Source: Ischnura elegans (Eukaryota; Arthropoda; Insecta; Odonata; Coenagrionidae). Taken from it: DNA of 64,000 bases. The translations under genes were made by a program, and so were the position numbers. Of this stretch, positions 33,741 through 47,200 are shown one piece after another. The notes under the pieces were generated by a model. It searched no databases, was not told where the DNA came from, and worked only from the letters and a program-made list of their open reading frames with translations. Each line of letters begins with the position of its first letter. Within the stretch, counting starts at the first letter, position 1. The stretch is from assembly GCF_921293095.1 (NCBI RefSeq), contig NC_060246.1, forward strand, positions 140,120,198-140,184,197, in the 5' to 3' direction.

Positions 33741-36700
33741 AAGAAGGAAGACATGCAGACCTTTTTATTCTGCAAATGGATGAAATCTCTCTTTCAAATT
33801 CCAGGTCTTTATTTTTATACACGCTAGTAGTGTGCTAGTAGTATAAGGGTTATCAAAAGCTTATATTAATATATATTCATAAATTACCTAACTCCCAAAA
33901 TTTTTTTTACTGAAAATCAATTTGAAAACTTCCTCCGGAAATGTGTTGTAAAATTTTCGGCTTGATGTTTTGCTACGGACTGGTTTATCGTAATCTCAAT
34001 TACAATTAATATATTTGAACCTTCTACCTCATGATAACCACTCTGCTTTTCTCAGTTCTCTGGAATAGCTACTAAGCCGTAGGTGACTGATGGTAAGAAG
34101 TAGGAGCCTTATGATTTAGGTAGATGAATTTCACCATTTAATCCAAGGCTTTGGGTAGCAAACGAGGTAAATTTTTGACATGTTCAATTAATAAAATAAG
34201 TGTTTTATATTTTTGAGGCAATTAATATCTTTCTGAAAACGCTGAAAGTTACCAGTAATGCATTAACGCTTGGTGTTTGGGAACTGACGAGGGATTAAAT
34301 AATGAGGTGTATTACCATTTTCAAAATATTGTTCGTAAAGACGTGTTACTATTATTTTACTCTTTGACCTCTCTCCCCCCCAATTCCTCACTCTTTATTC
34401 CCTAAAGAGAGGGAGGGTGGCGTTTGGTGAGTGGGGAAAGAGGCGCCATTTCCTGGCCCACTTGAGAAAGCGCTCGGCCCGAAAAAAGGGTGTGGGTTGA
34501 GGGGGTTGGAGTTTGGTTTGAAAAGTGGGTGGTATGGGGAGGACGAGGAGGAGGAGGAATGGAGCGGAGGGTTGTCTGTTTGGAAGAGTTCCGTTTTTAG
34601 AGGGGGAGGGGAGGAGAACTTGTGTACTTTTGACTGTGTGTTGGATAAAGGATGGGAGAGGCACGAACGAGGTTCTGACTTATTATCGGACGAGTGGCGT
34701 TATGGGATTTGTCACACACGTGGTAATTGTCCCTGTAATCGCATAAGGATTTCGCTCCCCATTCCCACTCGCCTGCCTGCCTCCCTCCCTCCCACTCTGT
34801 GCCCTTTTCCACCTCTCTAGAGGTTTGCCTCTCGATGATTCACGGCTCGCTGCGATCGAAGCATCCTTTCCGAAATTGGGATAAAGTGCAACCGGCTACG
34901 GGACACGGGGAGTGGGGAAGGAGGAGTGGAGTCGTTTCATTTGCGTTCCCCAAAAGGAGAGATTAAGCCCAGGATGGAAATCCTGATTAGCTGAAAATTT
35001 CCCTCCTTCGAAACAATCGATTGTTTTTTTATCGCAAAATTTCTGTTATATTGCTGGTGCTGCATCTTGCTAGCCATTCAAGTTTTCGCCATAGTGGGTA
35101 CTGAGGTAGATTAGGATTTTTTCGGAGGAAAATGAAGTGCGCAATGTCTAATATTAATTACCACCAAAATTAATATATGACTATAAAATATCTTTAATTC
35201 TCTACTACTTGTTAATCTAGAGGAATCCTACCATTTTGAGTCTGTTGAGTAAATGCCGCGGCTGACGTGTCGGTAAGTTATTCTTTGCACAATATTGTGG
35301 GCAAAATTGACTCCCTGATATCTATATCATCATATAAAACAAAAGAAGTTTACCTCTAATTAAATACCAACAACCGCGTCGGAAAAGTGGTTAGATAATT
35401 TTAATGATGATCTAAATTTAAATTTTATTTCCCTTGCTCACCAAAGCTAAGTTTAGCAAAGTCAATATTTTAGGAATGAAAATGGTAAGTGGTATTGTCT
35501 CTATTTTGAAATAGCATAACTTTTTTCATCGGAAAATAATGTTTTCAGCGTCCTAATTCACACAATTTTTTTAAATCTCAGGAGTCTATATTGATTAATT
35601 CCTTCTTATCACGTAAATTAAAGTATTTTTAGCATCTTCATCCGTTTTCAATGACATTTGTTATTTTAATGGCCATATTTTTACATGATGCTCTTAATAT
35701 TTGGTCAAAATTCTTAAATATAGTCTTATGTGTTAGCACATGGAAATTATTTAGGCTAATTGACTGACACACTTTTACACTCTTCTCATCTTTACCCTTT
35801 CGAGCTGTTGCCCAATCTGTGTGCCTGTGACTTTTTAATGTTTTATGTTAATATCTGGATTTTTTGCCTTATGATGTTATAAATCAAAATATTGGCTATG
35901 AAATAAATAACTGAGTTGAATGTAAAACTTACGGTAACTGAAATAAGCCATTATTATAATTGGCAATATTGCTCGTGAGGATACGTTTCTAGGTGCGGAG
36001 TGAAATAGAATTTTATCTGGATTTGCATCATATTTTGTGATGAGAGTGATTTTATTTTGCATTTCCTTAATGAAAAATACCTTTAGCAACATTTTTCCCA
36101 TGCCTGATGAGGTACATTAATGACGTTACAAGAAATTTTATTAATCACTTTCAATCCATTAGCTTCTTTTTTTGTAGAGTCAGGATATGACAGCATTCCT
36201 CGATCTCCAAGTGTTTCCATGTCCTTCCTTTATTATTTATTTCTTCTAAGAAATATGAACTTCTATCAAGTGCCCTTGCTCTTTATTATTACCGCGCTAT
36301 TGCCGAAAGAGCTCTACATTCCTGACTTTACCCTCCCGTCCCCGCATGCCTTCAGCGCTTCCTTTGATTTAAAGTTTTCCTCTCTCTCTCTTGCTATGGA
36401 TACTGAAGATAAAGGTGAATAATGCACTTCCTCGCCCTATTCCTTTTTTCACTCTCCCTCATACATCCCCTTCGTTGATTACCGACCCAGATTTAATTGG
36501 TGTTTCCTGGTCTTTGTGCCGGCTTGGGATTACGTAGCCGTTTATAAAGGACACTACCATGTCCTTCATAAGAGGGGGAATTCTCTTCCGCCCTGCATCG
36601 CTGCATGCTTAATTTTAAATCCTAGAATTCCGAGGATTCCTCGTGATGTACTTCCTCCCTCCTGTCGCTCATCCATGAAACTAGCCTTTGAAGCTTGGAA

Positions 36701-39410
36701 CAAAACTCCCTTTACCGCTCGTACTAATTAAACCTTTCCGTTTTGGATTTACTACTAAGATATGGAAATTCTAAACTGGAATAACCCACCTCGATTGAAT
36801 TTTGATCGTGTGACTAGAATCTAATATCAATCAAATAATATACCTCGCGTACTATTTCGTGTATTCAGCATTTTTCTCTGCAAGGTAAAAGCTTACGGTG
36901 ATACCTGCTGTGGAAGACGGTATGCTTCCTGCCCGTGTTTCATTGTCGTATTGGCACTGCTGGTCTCAAAGACAGTTCACTGTTTGCCTACTTTTTTATT
37001 TTCGTAATTCCTATTTAATTGAAATAAAGCTTTTCATCACTTCCCTTTGAACTCTGTAAATACTAATTACTGGCGTATTACAAAGTTTCATTATCGTTAA
37101 TACTAATAATAAGCATTGCCGTTCACTGATTTCTAATTTTTATGCTTGAGTCAATTTTTCATATCAATTTATTAAACTGAGCGCATATTTAAATTATCTA
37201 GAAGCCAGTTAGATTATGATATGTAATAGTTAAATATCATTATAATACATCGGTAATTATTAGTCTTCATTGATAAACGAAACATTTTGTTGTGGTTGGT
37301 GTGCATAAGTACATTTCAATCAATGTTAGAGGAACAGAAAACGGAGGGCAAGTTTTCTCCCTCTTACTCTTTCTTATTCCAACTGTAGTGATATCTTTGA
37401 TGTAAACGATGTACCTAGCAATTCATGCTTTTTGCTTTTGTGCATTTATTTCAAATTGAATTGAAATGAAAATTCAAAAAGTGTTTTGGTCATTTTTGTC
37501 CGTATCGTTTAAAATTAAAACATTTGATTGATTTTTAAGCATAGAATTGAATATCACTGCATTATTATTTTTTTAAATTAAATATTGTTCATCATTCACT
37601 ATGCGCTTTGTATTTCATTTATTTAAAATTAGTTACATTGAATCCTTGAGCTAGACATATCCTCTCCTCATTGTTAAACACTTACGCTTTTATTAGACTC
37701 TAAAGTCCACCGTTCGTGACCGCTCAAAAAAATGACAAATGTAATCACAATCCTAAATGATAAATTTAAATGTTCTTGCTTCCATAAGATTCCTAATGGA
37801 ACGTGAAATTCGTTTCCTTTAAAAGCTCGTGCTGGTTTGACTTTATATAAAATTATTGTATTAAATTCATGCCTCCTTTTCAATGAATGTTAAAGAAAAC
37901 AATATCTGGGCTTTCAATAAGTGATTATTTTAGTTGACGAAACAATCATAATTGCAAGTTGCTGAACAATATTCACTATTCATGTACAGGCTAATTCTTG
38001 TACATATTAGCGGTGAATTTTATACAAATAAGTTTAGCAGAAGACTACATTTTCTATCAAGGTGTTTGTGAACTTTGATAATTAAGCGAGTTATGGTATC
38101 ATGTCCTCTCGTAATATTGTTTTGGTATATGCAGATGATATTTTGTGAATTTTTGTGTTACATTTACTCTCAATTTAATAAATATGAATTTGTCACGTCT
38201 TAGGTGAGATCATTTTGTCCTGCCGCAGTCATAATAGCTCCAAACACCGCGCCTAGTCACCAATAAAATATGTGGATAGAAGTGGGATGATATGCGTTGA
38301 AAATACGCTTATTGGCTCTAAAATAAGCTTGAACTGAAAATAATTTCAGGGAATTGTGCGCATTTATTCGAGGATAGTTGGGTTGGGAAAATACTTTTCG
38401 TACCTGACCTCAGTCGTGGAAATGATATCATCGGGCTCACAAATGGGCCACTCCGCCACTCTAGTCGTCTTCTTAAGTCGGTCTGCTCTGCATCATCTTT
38501 GCAGGAAGAATATAAAAAGATAAAGAAATAATATCCATCCGTTCATGATTAAAAATGCACGCTGTGATACGATTATCACCTCATTAGTGGTGAGTTTAAA
38601 ATGAGGAATATTATCCCAAAATCATCCAGAAATATCGGGCACTGGTGAGAATGACCTAGGCTATAGGTACTGAAATGGCAAAATTCAGTTAATTAAATTT
38701 ATTTATTTTCCAGGATTCTGGGAATAATGCTATATATTCATTACTCACTACGATGAAATTTCTGTAGGTAATTAGTAGCTAGGTTTTTATATTCCTCCGT
38801 GATGCCAGAAATACTACCTGCTCAGTGTAGTGATTGGTACATACGTTCTGCTTTTACGGTTTTGTGATAAGGTTGTCTGGTCAGATTCAAATGATTAATA
38901 ATAATTAATATAACTAAATATCTGCATTTATTTGGGATTGTAATCTATAATTTATCAGACTTTTCTATTTAAAATTAATTTTTACTGATTTTCACTTAAA
39001 TTATTTCTACTATAAAAAGTCACTGGAATAGGTATTTTTAAATGTATTTGCATTTATGCATGTATAGGAAAATCAATACGAATCAAGTGTATACATGTAA
39101 AGAACAGTATTAGGTATACCCTACCATATGTATCGTAGTGCCGCATAGTTTTAGGCAGGTTAAGCAACGAGTTTTAGAGTCATTAAGTTTTACATAATTT
39201 CAGCAATTTGAATTTTATAACTGTGTGAATTCTCCAAGCAAAAGGGTTTTAGCAAAATATATTGATTTTTTCATGCCAAGAAAATGACATAATTATTTGT
39301 GGTTTTCAGGATTACATGGCACTCACAACTACTTTTTCCTATTTATTTATAATTCCGAGATTTTTCATTGCTTTCCAGGAAAGCAGACACCCTTTACACG
39401 GCGGCATTAA
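33741..39410. other. Non-coding AT-rich sequence with one purine island
   Basis: A G-rich top-strand island at about 34400-34640, switching to C/T-rich at about 34760-34820. The rest, including all of 35000-39400, is AT-rich with no open frame above about 100 codons and no recognised element. Confidence 0.5.
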
Positions 39411-40980
39411 ATAGTTTACATTGTTGCGAAAGTGTGTTCTCCGTCTCCTTTTGTCATCATTGAATTTTTTTTACCGAATCAACCAGAGTTTGATCAGACG
39501 AATCCACGGCAGCCCTGGCGGTGTTTCATCCCTGAATATTGCTCTCGCATCAGAGAGGAATATCGCTCGCCTGATCCTTTGGTCGGGAGAGGGCCTTTTA
39601 CCTCTCCACCACCGTCGGGCTCGCAGCATCTTGCAAGGATCGCTATAAGCCGACGAGACAAAAGGCTGTCGCGTTCAAAGCCTCGCTTGCTTCTCTAGGT
39701 TTTCGACGTTCGTTTCCCTCTCCCGCTCTCCCAGACCATGACGCCGTCCTCACCAACGGCGCATCTCTTGCTTCCTCAGCTGCACCCTTACAGTCCCTCA
39801 ACACTGCGTGCGTTCACGGTGTCGAGGACTGTTCGCGGGAGTGAGAGGAAAGGGGAGGAGATGAGGAGGAGAAAGAAATAAAGGAAGATAGACGTCTTTC
39901 ATCGGAGGCGCACCTTACCACCGCGTCCCTTTCGTTTTTTTTCTATCTCGCCAGAACCCCCCCGAAAAAGGAAACGGTCTCGTTCATTATTTTATTTTTA
40001 TTCTCTGGCGCCGAAATGAAGATGCTGCCGAATATATGAATTGGAACTAAACGAGGGTAGAGCGCGGTAGGGTTTTGAAGGGAGGTTGGAGGGAGACGGA
40101 GGGAAGGAGAGAGCGTTTTGGGGTGGAGTCTGTAGGGGGAGGATTTGAAGGTGGGGGAGGGGAAAGGAGAGGGGGGAGAGTTGGTTGGCTATGTGAGAGA
40201 GGGGAGGGGGATGTGGGTAGGTGGGGGGAGGAAGGGTGGAAGCGGAGGATTGAGAGGAAGTAAGAGTTAGCGACGCCGCAAACTTCGCCATCGATTCTCA
40301 CCGTCTTTCTCCCTTTGCCTCTCTCTCTCTCTCTTTCTCTCTCTCCCTTCTACCTCCTGCCTCCCAATCCCACCCCCTCATTCCCTACTCCATCCTCTCT
40401 CTCGTTGGCTTGGAGGAACCCCCAATAATTTTTCAACCCCCACACCCTCTTTCTTATTTGCCCCCTTCAATCATCCACGCCCCTCCCCTCCACCCCCTTC
40501 CCGTCATTTTCTCTCCCGAAAAGCCATACCCCGGAGCCTCAACCAATCCCACCCACCCCGCCCGCTCCTCTTCTCCCCTCCAATTCACCCCAAACCGAAA
40601 GCCTCCAACTCTCTGCGTCCCACACCCCCACCCTGCACCCTTCAGCGCTCCCGTCCACCCCTTCCCCTTCTTTTCAGCAATCTCCTACCCCCCTCCCACA
40701 CGCCGCCAAACCCTCCCCCCTCCCCCCGAACGCCTGAGTCACTCTCATTCGGGAAATTTTGAAAATTTTAATGAGCTTGAGAGCCACGAAATGAAAGCGA
40801 AGGGACAGCCGAGTGGGTGTTGGTGGGGTGGGCTCAGTCTCCCCACCCCCACCTCCGGCTCAGCTTCCCCCAAACGTCCCCCTCCCTCGATCCCCCTCCC
40901 TTGTCTCTAGCCTTCTATACCCTTCCCTATCTCATGCATGCTACTCCCCCGCCCCTCCAGCCCCCGAGGGAGATGCCGGA
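39411..40980. other. GC-rich island with purine-to-pyrimidine switch and G4-prone tract
   Basis: 39420-39880 is CpG-containing. 40070-40262 is almost pure purine on the top strand, with many G runs (for example GGTGGGGGAGGGGAAAGG near 40151, and 40198-40238). After about 50 bases it flips to pyrimidine: (CT)n at 40319-40346, then C-rich text to about 40740. The open frames here are Pro/Ser or Gly/Glu low-complexity readings. Confidence 0.55.
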
Positions 40981-42069
40981 ATGGAATCGAGGGGTGTGAG
41001 GGAGTTGGGGTTTTTTTGAGAAAGGATCACGGGAAAAGGGGTGAAGGCTTCCTTCTCTCCAAATCCTTCCCCCTCCCGAGGCGGCTGCTAAGAAGTTTCG
41101 ATGGAGGTGGATGAAGGGAGAGAACATGCACGTATATATATGTGTATGTGGTGGAGAGTGGGTGGTGGAAAGACGCGGAAGTCGAAGAAGGAGCTTGTAG
41201 GTTATATCCACGTCTACCTCGTGGCCGTGCAAGATATTTCTGTTCGCCCATGAGACGTTCATGTGAGACCATTTATTCTAACCTTAGTTTTGCGTCAGTC
41301 AGGATAACTTTTTTTGGGTTGAATCTGCGATTTTATTGCTTAATAAAATGGCTTGCGTAATAATTTGTACATTATTTACAATGATTGATAATAACTTTGC
41401 TTCACTCGCACTTTACTCGTGAGAACAATCTGTGGTGAAGTGTTCGATTGGAACATAAACCAGTGAAATTTTTGACTACGTGCTATATATATTCATTATG
41501 TTAGTAAATTTCACCCGCGAAAACAAGCATTTAATTTTCATGCCATTGTTACCTAGATTACGAAGTGCTTGCGAGACAGCCTTCTCCAACTATTATTTCA
41601 TAATTCATGAATGAAATTGAAAATTTTACCTCTCTTTCTTGAGTTTTCGCACATAGAGCATTTTTCTCTCCGAAGTAGAATGACGGAATCGATGAATCTT
41701 CCCAGGAATAAGGTATTTGGAGTTCCTTGATAATTAGTGGAGCTGAAGTGTTTTATACAATCTACGGTTGCTAGTAAAGGCAATTTAGCGATTCGGGCTG
41801 GAAAATATGATGGATCAGGAATTTTAAAGGATAAAAGGGGTCGTTCTCAAAACTATGTAAGGGTCTCGAAACCGTTAGAAAATCCTCTAATCCTGACCAA
41901 AGTTTCAATTTTAAATTTAAACTCTGAAGTTACATTCGCTAAAAATACTGCGTATTAAAACGTTCCACAGCAGACACCTATATATTTGGACCCGACAAAT
42001 AGCCTTGAGTGCTTTGAAACATGAATATTAGCCTCAGCAAATGTCATTACTCAGACTATCATTTTATAT
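40981..42069. other. Non-coding sequence
   Basis: GC-rich to about 41110, with a short ATATATATG/TGTATG alternation near 41112-41130, then AT-rich. No supported gene. Confidence 0.45.
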
Positions 42070-42300
42070 CTGCATACCAAATATACTTAAAGCTTTTTCA
42101 ACGACAGATGCTCAGAATATGTATAGTAAAACTGGAATAAGATCGAAGGTAAAAATGGGGAGCAGTCGAAAATAGACTGTTTCAAATAGATGGTGCCTTG
42201 GTGACGACAGTTATTATCTTGGAAAGGGAAAAACATGCGAAAGTCATCGGGAATAAGTTAAAAAGGAACGTAGACAAGAATAAGGTTCGGTTTCTATTAG
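42070..42300 (+). pseudogene. Possible decayed LINE fragment
   Basis: Around 42166-42205 the plus strand reads AAAATAGACTGTTTCAAATA then GGTGCCTTGGTGACGACAG. Allowing a small deletion, this would encode a KIDCFKYLGALVTTD-like block, the F-K-Y-L-G motif found just after the RT in many insect LINEs. The upstream KTGIRSKVKM-like text is consistent with the lysine-rich stretch that usually precedes it. Stops and indels are frequent, so the call rests mainly on one motif. Confidence 0.45.
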
Positions 42301-43036
42301 ACTTATATCAGTAACTGACTGTGGAAAATGTTTTTTTATTTTTATTTTCAGCCTACTGTTTGCGGTTTGATATATCGAAGATTATATTAGAGTCCTATTT
42401 GGGCCACTTCACTTTGATAATGATTTGAGATAACTGAAGGTTGTTAAGCTTTGTTGCGACTAATACCCTCGTTTGGAACAAAACATAGGTGACAAATTTG
42501 CCAGTTTAGAAGGAAAATTTAGGGACTAGAGGAAGAATAGTGTAAGACAATGTAGATCTGCTCATTAAATACCAGAGCAGCTATGATTTCCGAGAAGTTT
42601 TTTGCGTTATCGATTATGAAGGTATTTATAGGGAATTTCAAGGCCTGATATTGATCGAATAGAATACCATAAATGGATGTTGTCCGCATTTTGAGAATAG
42701 TGACAAAATCCAGTTTCTTCAGAACAAATTCATAATATGAAGGTTCTAACTATGGAATTATATCCATCCATCGGAAAACATATTTATTTACCAAATCTAT
42801 TTGCCTTTTGCACCTTAAAAAAATACGGCATTCAAATCGTCAACGTTAGTAGCTTCCTCTTCATTGAATTGTCCACATTATAATTATATAAGCAACCGTT
42901 TAGGACCCGAAAAATCTCTCTCAAAAATCAGGCCTACGAAAATTGTCTGATTATTATATTATAGGACGTTATAATGGGTGTATATCTTGTCAGGAAGAGA
43001 TAGCATTGTAGAAAACATAACTGACTGATGTGAATA
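42301..43036. other. Non-coding, possible further RT debris
   Basis: AT-rich. The stretch near 42570-42640 can be read as YDFREVFCVIDYEGIYREF. It vaguely recalls the RT motif A region (x-F-x-D-x-x-K-A-x-D) but lacks its second Asp. Not strong enough for a separate call. Confidence 0.3.
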
Positions 43037-43095
43037 AACTCTTCTCGGGATTTCCATCGGGTTAAATTTACCCGGTGGGAATCCCGAGAAGAGTT
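43037..43095. repeat. Near-perfect hairpin, 26-bp arms
   Basis: AACTCTTCTCGGGATT at the left pairs with AATCCCGAGAAGAGTT at the right. Including the inner TCCATCGGGT/ACCCGGTGGG, the arms are 26 bases with two G-T-type mismatches and a loop of about 7. It could be a solo palindromic MITE, a cruciform-forming element or a folded small RNA; no flanking duplication was found. Confidence 0.75.
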
Positions 43096-43339
43096 CACCC
43101 TTATTATTCCCCGGGAAAGCATCAAATTATAATTCATAATTGAAGATGATTAATCTTTACATGGGAACGAGAAAATTAAAAAGCATTTGGTAATTGAAAT
43201 CGTTTTTTGTAGACTATGTGATACTATGTAAGTGTGTAACTCGTAGTAGTTATGCACCGTGTGTGTAATCGTTGGTGTTCTTTTAGAAGCGTCACTATCT
43301 GACTTAAATTAGAAACCTATATTAACCGTGGTCTCTTAG

Positions 43340-44240
43340 TTTTTCAGTTTAAACTGCGTATTGCGGCAGAAAAGCAAAGGCAATTTGATTTAGTGGTGTG
43401 TCTGCGTGTTGTGAAAGGTTTGAGGCAGTTCGAGATTGGCCGGGGCCTTGGTGACGGCAAATCTCGTCGCGGGAGAGACAAAAATACAAGAAACGTATAG
43501 ACGGGGAGGCCAAGGAAGTGGAGGAAGCAAGTAGGAGGAGGAGGTAAGTTGAAGTGAGCGAGAGAGAGGAAGAACGGAGGAAAAAGGTCGTGGAGTGTAA
43601 GGAGTGCGTCTGCAGGGAGCATATAGTGGATGTGGGAAAGAGAGATGGTTTGAGGAAGGGAGTGTGGCAGTGGGTGGGAGGCTTGAGTGAATGTATGGGA
43701 GAGAGTTGGTTCGAGCGGCGGCCGTGGTCTAGCCGAAGAGGTGGGCGTCAGTAGGTGTGCGAAAAGCTAAAAGGGAGGTTTTCTGTGCTGATATATATAT
43801 ATATATATATATAAGGAGGAGGAAGGGAGGTAGGTGGAGAGAGAGGTGGAATATTTGGAAGGAGTTCGGGCAGAGTTTGTTTGCGTGTTTCAGTCGGATT
43901 GCGTTCGGGGATAAATGGAGGAGGATTGAATGTGTGTATGCTGGGAGTGAGAGTTTTGCGGGGTGCTCTTGTGGCCCTGTCGGGGAGGTCGGTAGAAGCG
44001 GGTGCGGCCTTTGTGGGGAGTGGAGAAGGTTTGTGGAAGGGAGGGAGTGGTGAGAACAGGGGAGGTGGAATTTGGGGTGAGGGTGTGGGTACATTTGAGG
44101 CCGGATAAAGGGGCGTATGGGAGGGAGGAGAGTTGGCATAATTTGAGTGTTTATATTGCGGAAGGATATGCTTTTGATGGGAAAGGTGAGGTTATAAAGT
44201 AAAATTACATTAGTGGAGAGAGAGAGAGAGAGAAGGGGAT
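43340..44240. other. Purine-rich (top strand) island with (AT)n
   Basis: G/A-rich plus strand from about 43440 to 44120, interrupted by an (AT)11 tract at 43791-43812 and ending near a (GA)n tract at 44216-44233. The frames 43729-44139 (minus, Pro/Leu-rich) and 43757-44053 (plus) are composition artefacts. Confidence 0.5.
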
Positions 44241-47200
44241 TTTACGCCAGGGAAACACAGGTCGTCACGGGTTAAACCGTGTGCCTCGACACATGTTTTA
44301 GAGGGAATCCGTTTCGCCGTGCACTCACATTTCAACCCGGGAATTATAACGTAGAAATATTCCCTTATGGTATGGAGCCTAACCTATTCGGTTAACGCGG
44401 GAAAAGGATATGTTGTTGCCAGGTGTTGGATTTCATCGTGAAAGCCCCTCTCATCTTTTATTAGCCTCCCTTTGTGTGGTTTTGGGAAAAAATCTCTCTC
44501 TTTGGCATGTTAAGTCTTTTCGCGTGCACGATACGGCGTAATTTAATTCATTTAAATTTATTATTTTATCTATCCCAGTTAACTAGATATTGCTTATAGC
44601 CGAAGAAGTACTTATTTTCATAGGCCGTAAAAAGATTCCCCGAAATCGCTTTCCCATAAATTACGGATTAAATAGTTATTTGGAATACAGATTAGTTGTT
44701 CTGGCAAAACGCGGTACCCCGAGCTCAAACTACCATTTCTCTCGTGCTAATAATTTCAAGTGAAAATATCGGTGGAGATTGGTAATTTCGTTTGCTCAGC
44801 AAAGTGGAAATTTAATTTTGCCGTACACGCTTTTCCAACTTCATTTTAATTCTGTCATGGAATGTTTATTAACATAAATTTGAACTGCTTTCGAGTAATG
44901 AACATTTATGTGGAAGAAAAGTTTTATTTACGCTCAGCATCACTTCATATTTGGGTCCTCTAATGTAAACGATTTGCGCTCAAATTTAAAGTTGTTGACT
45001 GTGCATGAATATTGTTTTTTAAATAAACAGAAAGTTACATTTGAGTTTTACCATTGCTAAATTGCATAACTCCATGTTAGGCATGTAGAAATATCTTGGT
45101 AGGTACAAATGGGTGTATGGGAAGTAAGCTATTGCTAATTATTCGCCTAATCCACAAATAGAAGTGTCAACCGTGGATTGAATTTTTATGGCCATTAAGA
45201 GCAGATCATGGATACAAATGGATCTTTTCAATATCTTAAACCTTTGATTTCGTCTAGTGGCTTTTTCTATTTTAGTTTCTTCTTGGTGCCCAATATGCTT
45301 CGAATATTATAATTTTGAAGGTAACTAATTATTATATTATTATTTATAGTTGCTGTGCAGTGTATCGGGGAGGAAGAACAGTTTTAGGATATTTTTTATT
45401 GTTTGAATTCATTGATTGCTGACATCGCAAAAATTATTTAATGTTTATCGCTAGGTTCTCACATTTGATTTTTCCTGCATGTCATTCTTGCTACCCATCT
45501 ACGCCGCTACCAATGTATCTATTACTTTTCTTATGACTTTTGTCAGAAATATTTTAAAAAGAAAAATAAATGGGTTATACTTGAGTTGTAGGCGCATCAC
45601 TTCGTTGCTATTTCTTACCTTACAATTTGCTTTTATGAAAATCTATCACTAGCATGTTTTTGGCGATGTCAATTTTCACGTGATTCCTTTAATGTTTGTA
45701 TAGGTAAAATTTATTTTTTCACATCTTGTTCGACTGACGTAAGGGTAAATGATATTAAAATGAAGACACTCTCTCGTTTTTTCAGATACTTTTTCAATCG
45801 AATTCCTAACGTTAGTTTTTATTCCTTCGCTTATTGATGCTTCATTTGAAAAAAAATATCATTAAATCTCCGTCCCACACCAAATCCTAGGGTAATTTAC
45901 GCAAAGTCACCCATTTAGCTGATTTTTTTCTAAACTTTTAGCCTTACTTTTCGAAACGTGTGTGGTATTTGAATGCGGGAATTTCTGTGGCAAATAAAAG
46001 TTGAGTAGGGAAAATGCTAATGGAATCTAAAATTTTGAAGCTGGTCGTCAGTCGCCTTGACGGTCCGTATTTACCTGGAACTTGCATCGTTCCTCATTCA
46101 TGAATGCGCGACGTTGCAGGAAATGGCGCTCCAGGAGAATTAACCCAGAGGCTTCGACTTTGTATCCGCGGGCACTCTCGGAAGAGAAATTCGGTGGCTT
46201 GCGGATGTCGTTTCGGCAACTTTTCATCGGGAATTGCGGGAGGCCATCCGATGAGAATTTAGTACCGTTCGCATAAGGTCGGACCGAGTCTTCCCACACA
46301 CGCGCCTGGTCAAGCGAATGGGGGCCATAGCATAGCAGGCAGCAGTTCATCCGTGAGGGATTCTAAGCAAGGCGACCCTATGAGTCGTCCATGGGGGACG
46401 AAATTTTCATCTCCTGTTCGCTCCTCCGTTCGAGTGATGGCCGAAGGAATGCAGGAGGTATCGACGGCGGAAGTGCGGTGTCGTAGCACGTTCGCACGGT
46501 CGCGAGTTTAATTCGCCCAACGGCCACCATGTACTATCATTCGTATAGGGGTGGTATGGGTGGAGGGGGAAAGTTAGGTGGTTTGACCCATACTGTGTGA
46601 ATACCTAAGTTAAACTGGCTTTGCAGCGACATCTCCACCAGCGTTGAAGCATGGTCTGAGTAATGTTCCTTGAAAATATTGTGGAACAATTTACAATCAA
46701 CAAACAAACCATGTGATGCCTAACTGTTTAACTGCTATAGAAATGTCAAAAAAAGTGGGCGAATTTTATTTTCATATTTTTATTTTAAGGGAAAGAAAAA
46801 TATGCAAAGCCCAAAAGTTAGAAATTAGTACTTTCCGTTTATTACACCATTCGCTCCTGAATCATTGCCAGCTTTAATTGCCTTTATGTCTAATAAGCGG
46901 TATAAATTAGTTATTTTGTGAAGTGTCTCACGAAAATTACGCTAGTCTTGACAAATGAGTGTTTTTTTTAACGCTGGTTTGTAAAATGAGGTCTTATTTT
47001 AGCTATCTGATCGACGTTTCATTAATCACCGATATACGCGATTATAAATTTTACTTTGCTACCCCAAGTGAACTCTTCAATATAATCTTACAAGAAAAAC
47101 CGTATTTTTAAAGAAATGGCATCGATTTTAGACGGTACTCATGTATTGGAGCCGTGGCTCACATGTAGCGAAGACTAATATCGCACAATCCATTGTACAC

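Noticed and set aside
35095..35116. TGAGGTAGATTAGG, similar to the let-7 seed
   Set aside because: Only the first eight bases match let-7, and no hairpin forms with the flanks.
38124..38156. Text reading IVLVYADDIL, an RT-like Y-A-D-D box
   Set aside because: No other RT motif lies within 1 kb in any frame, and a stop follows at once; ten residues can arise by chance.
46485..46530. GGTCGCGAGTTTAATTCGC, resembling a tRNA B box
   Set aside because: No A box at the right distance upstream; not enough to call a SINE or tRNA.
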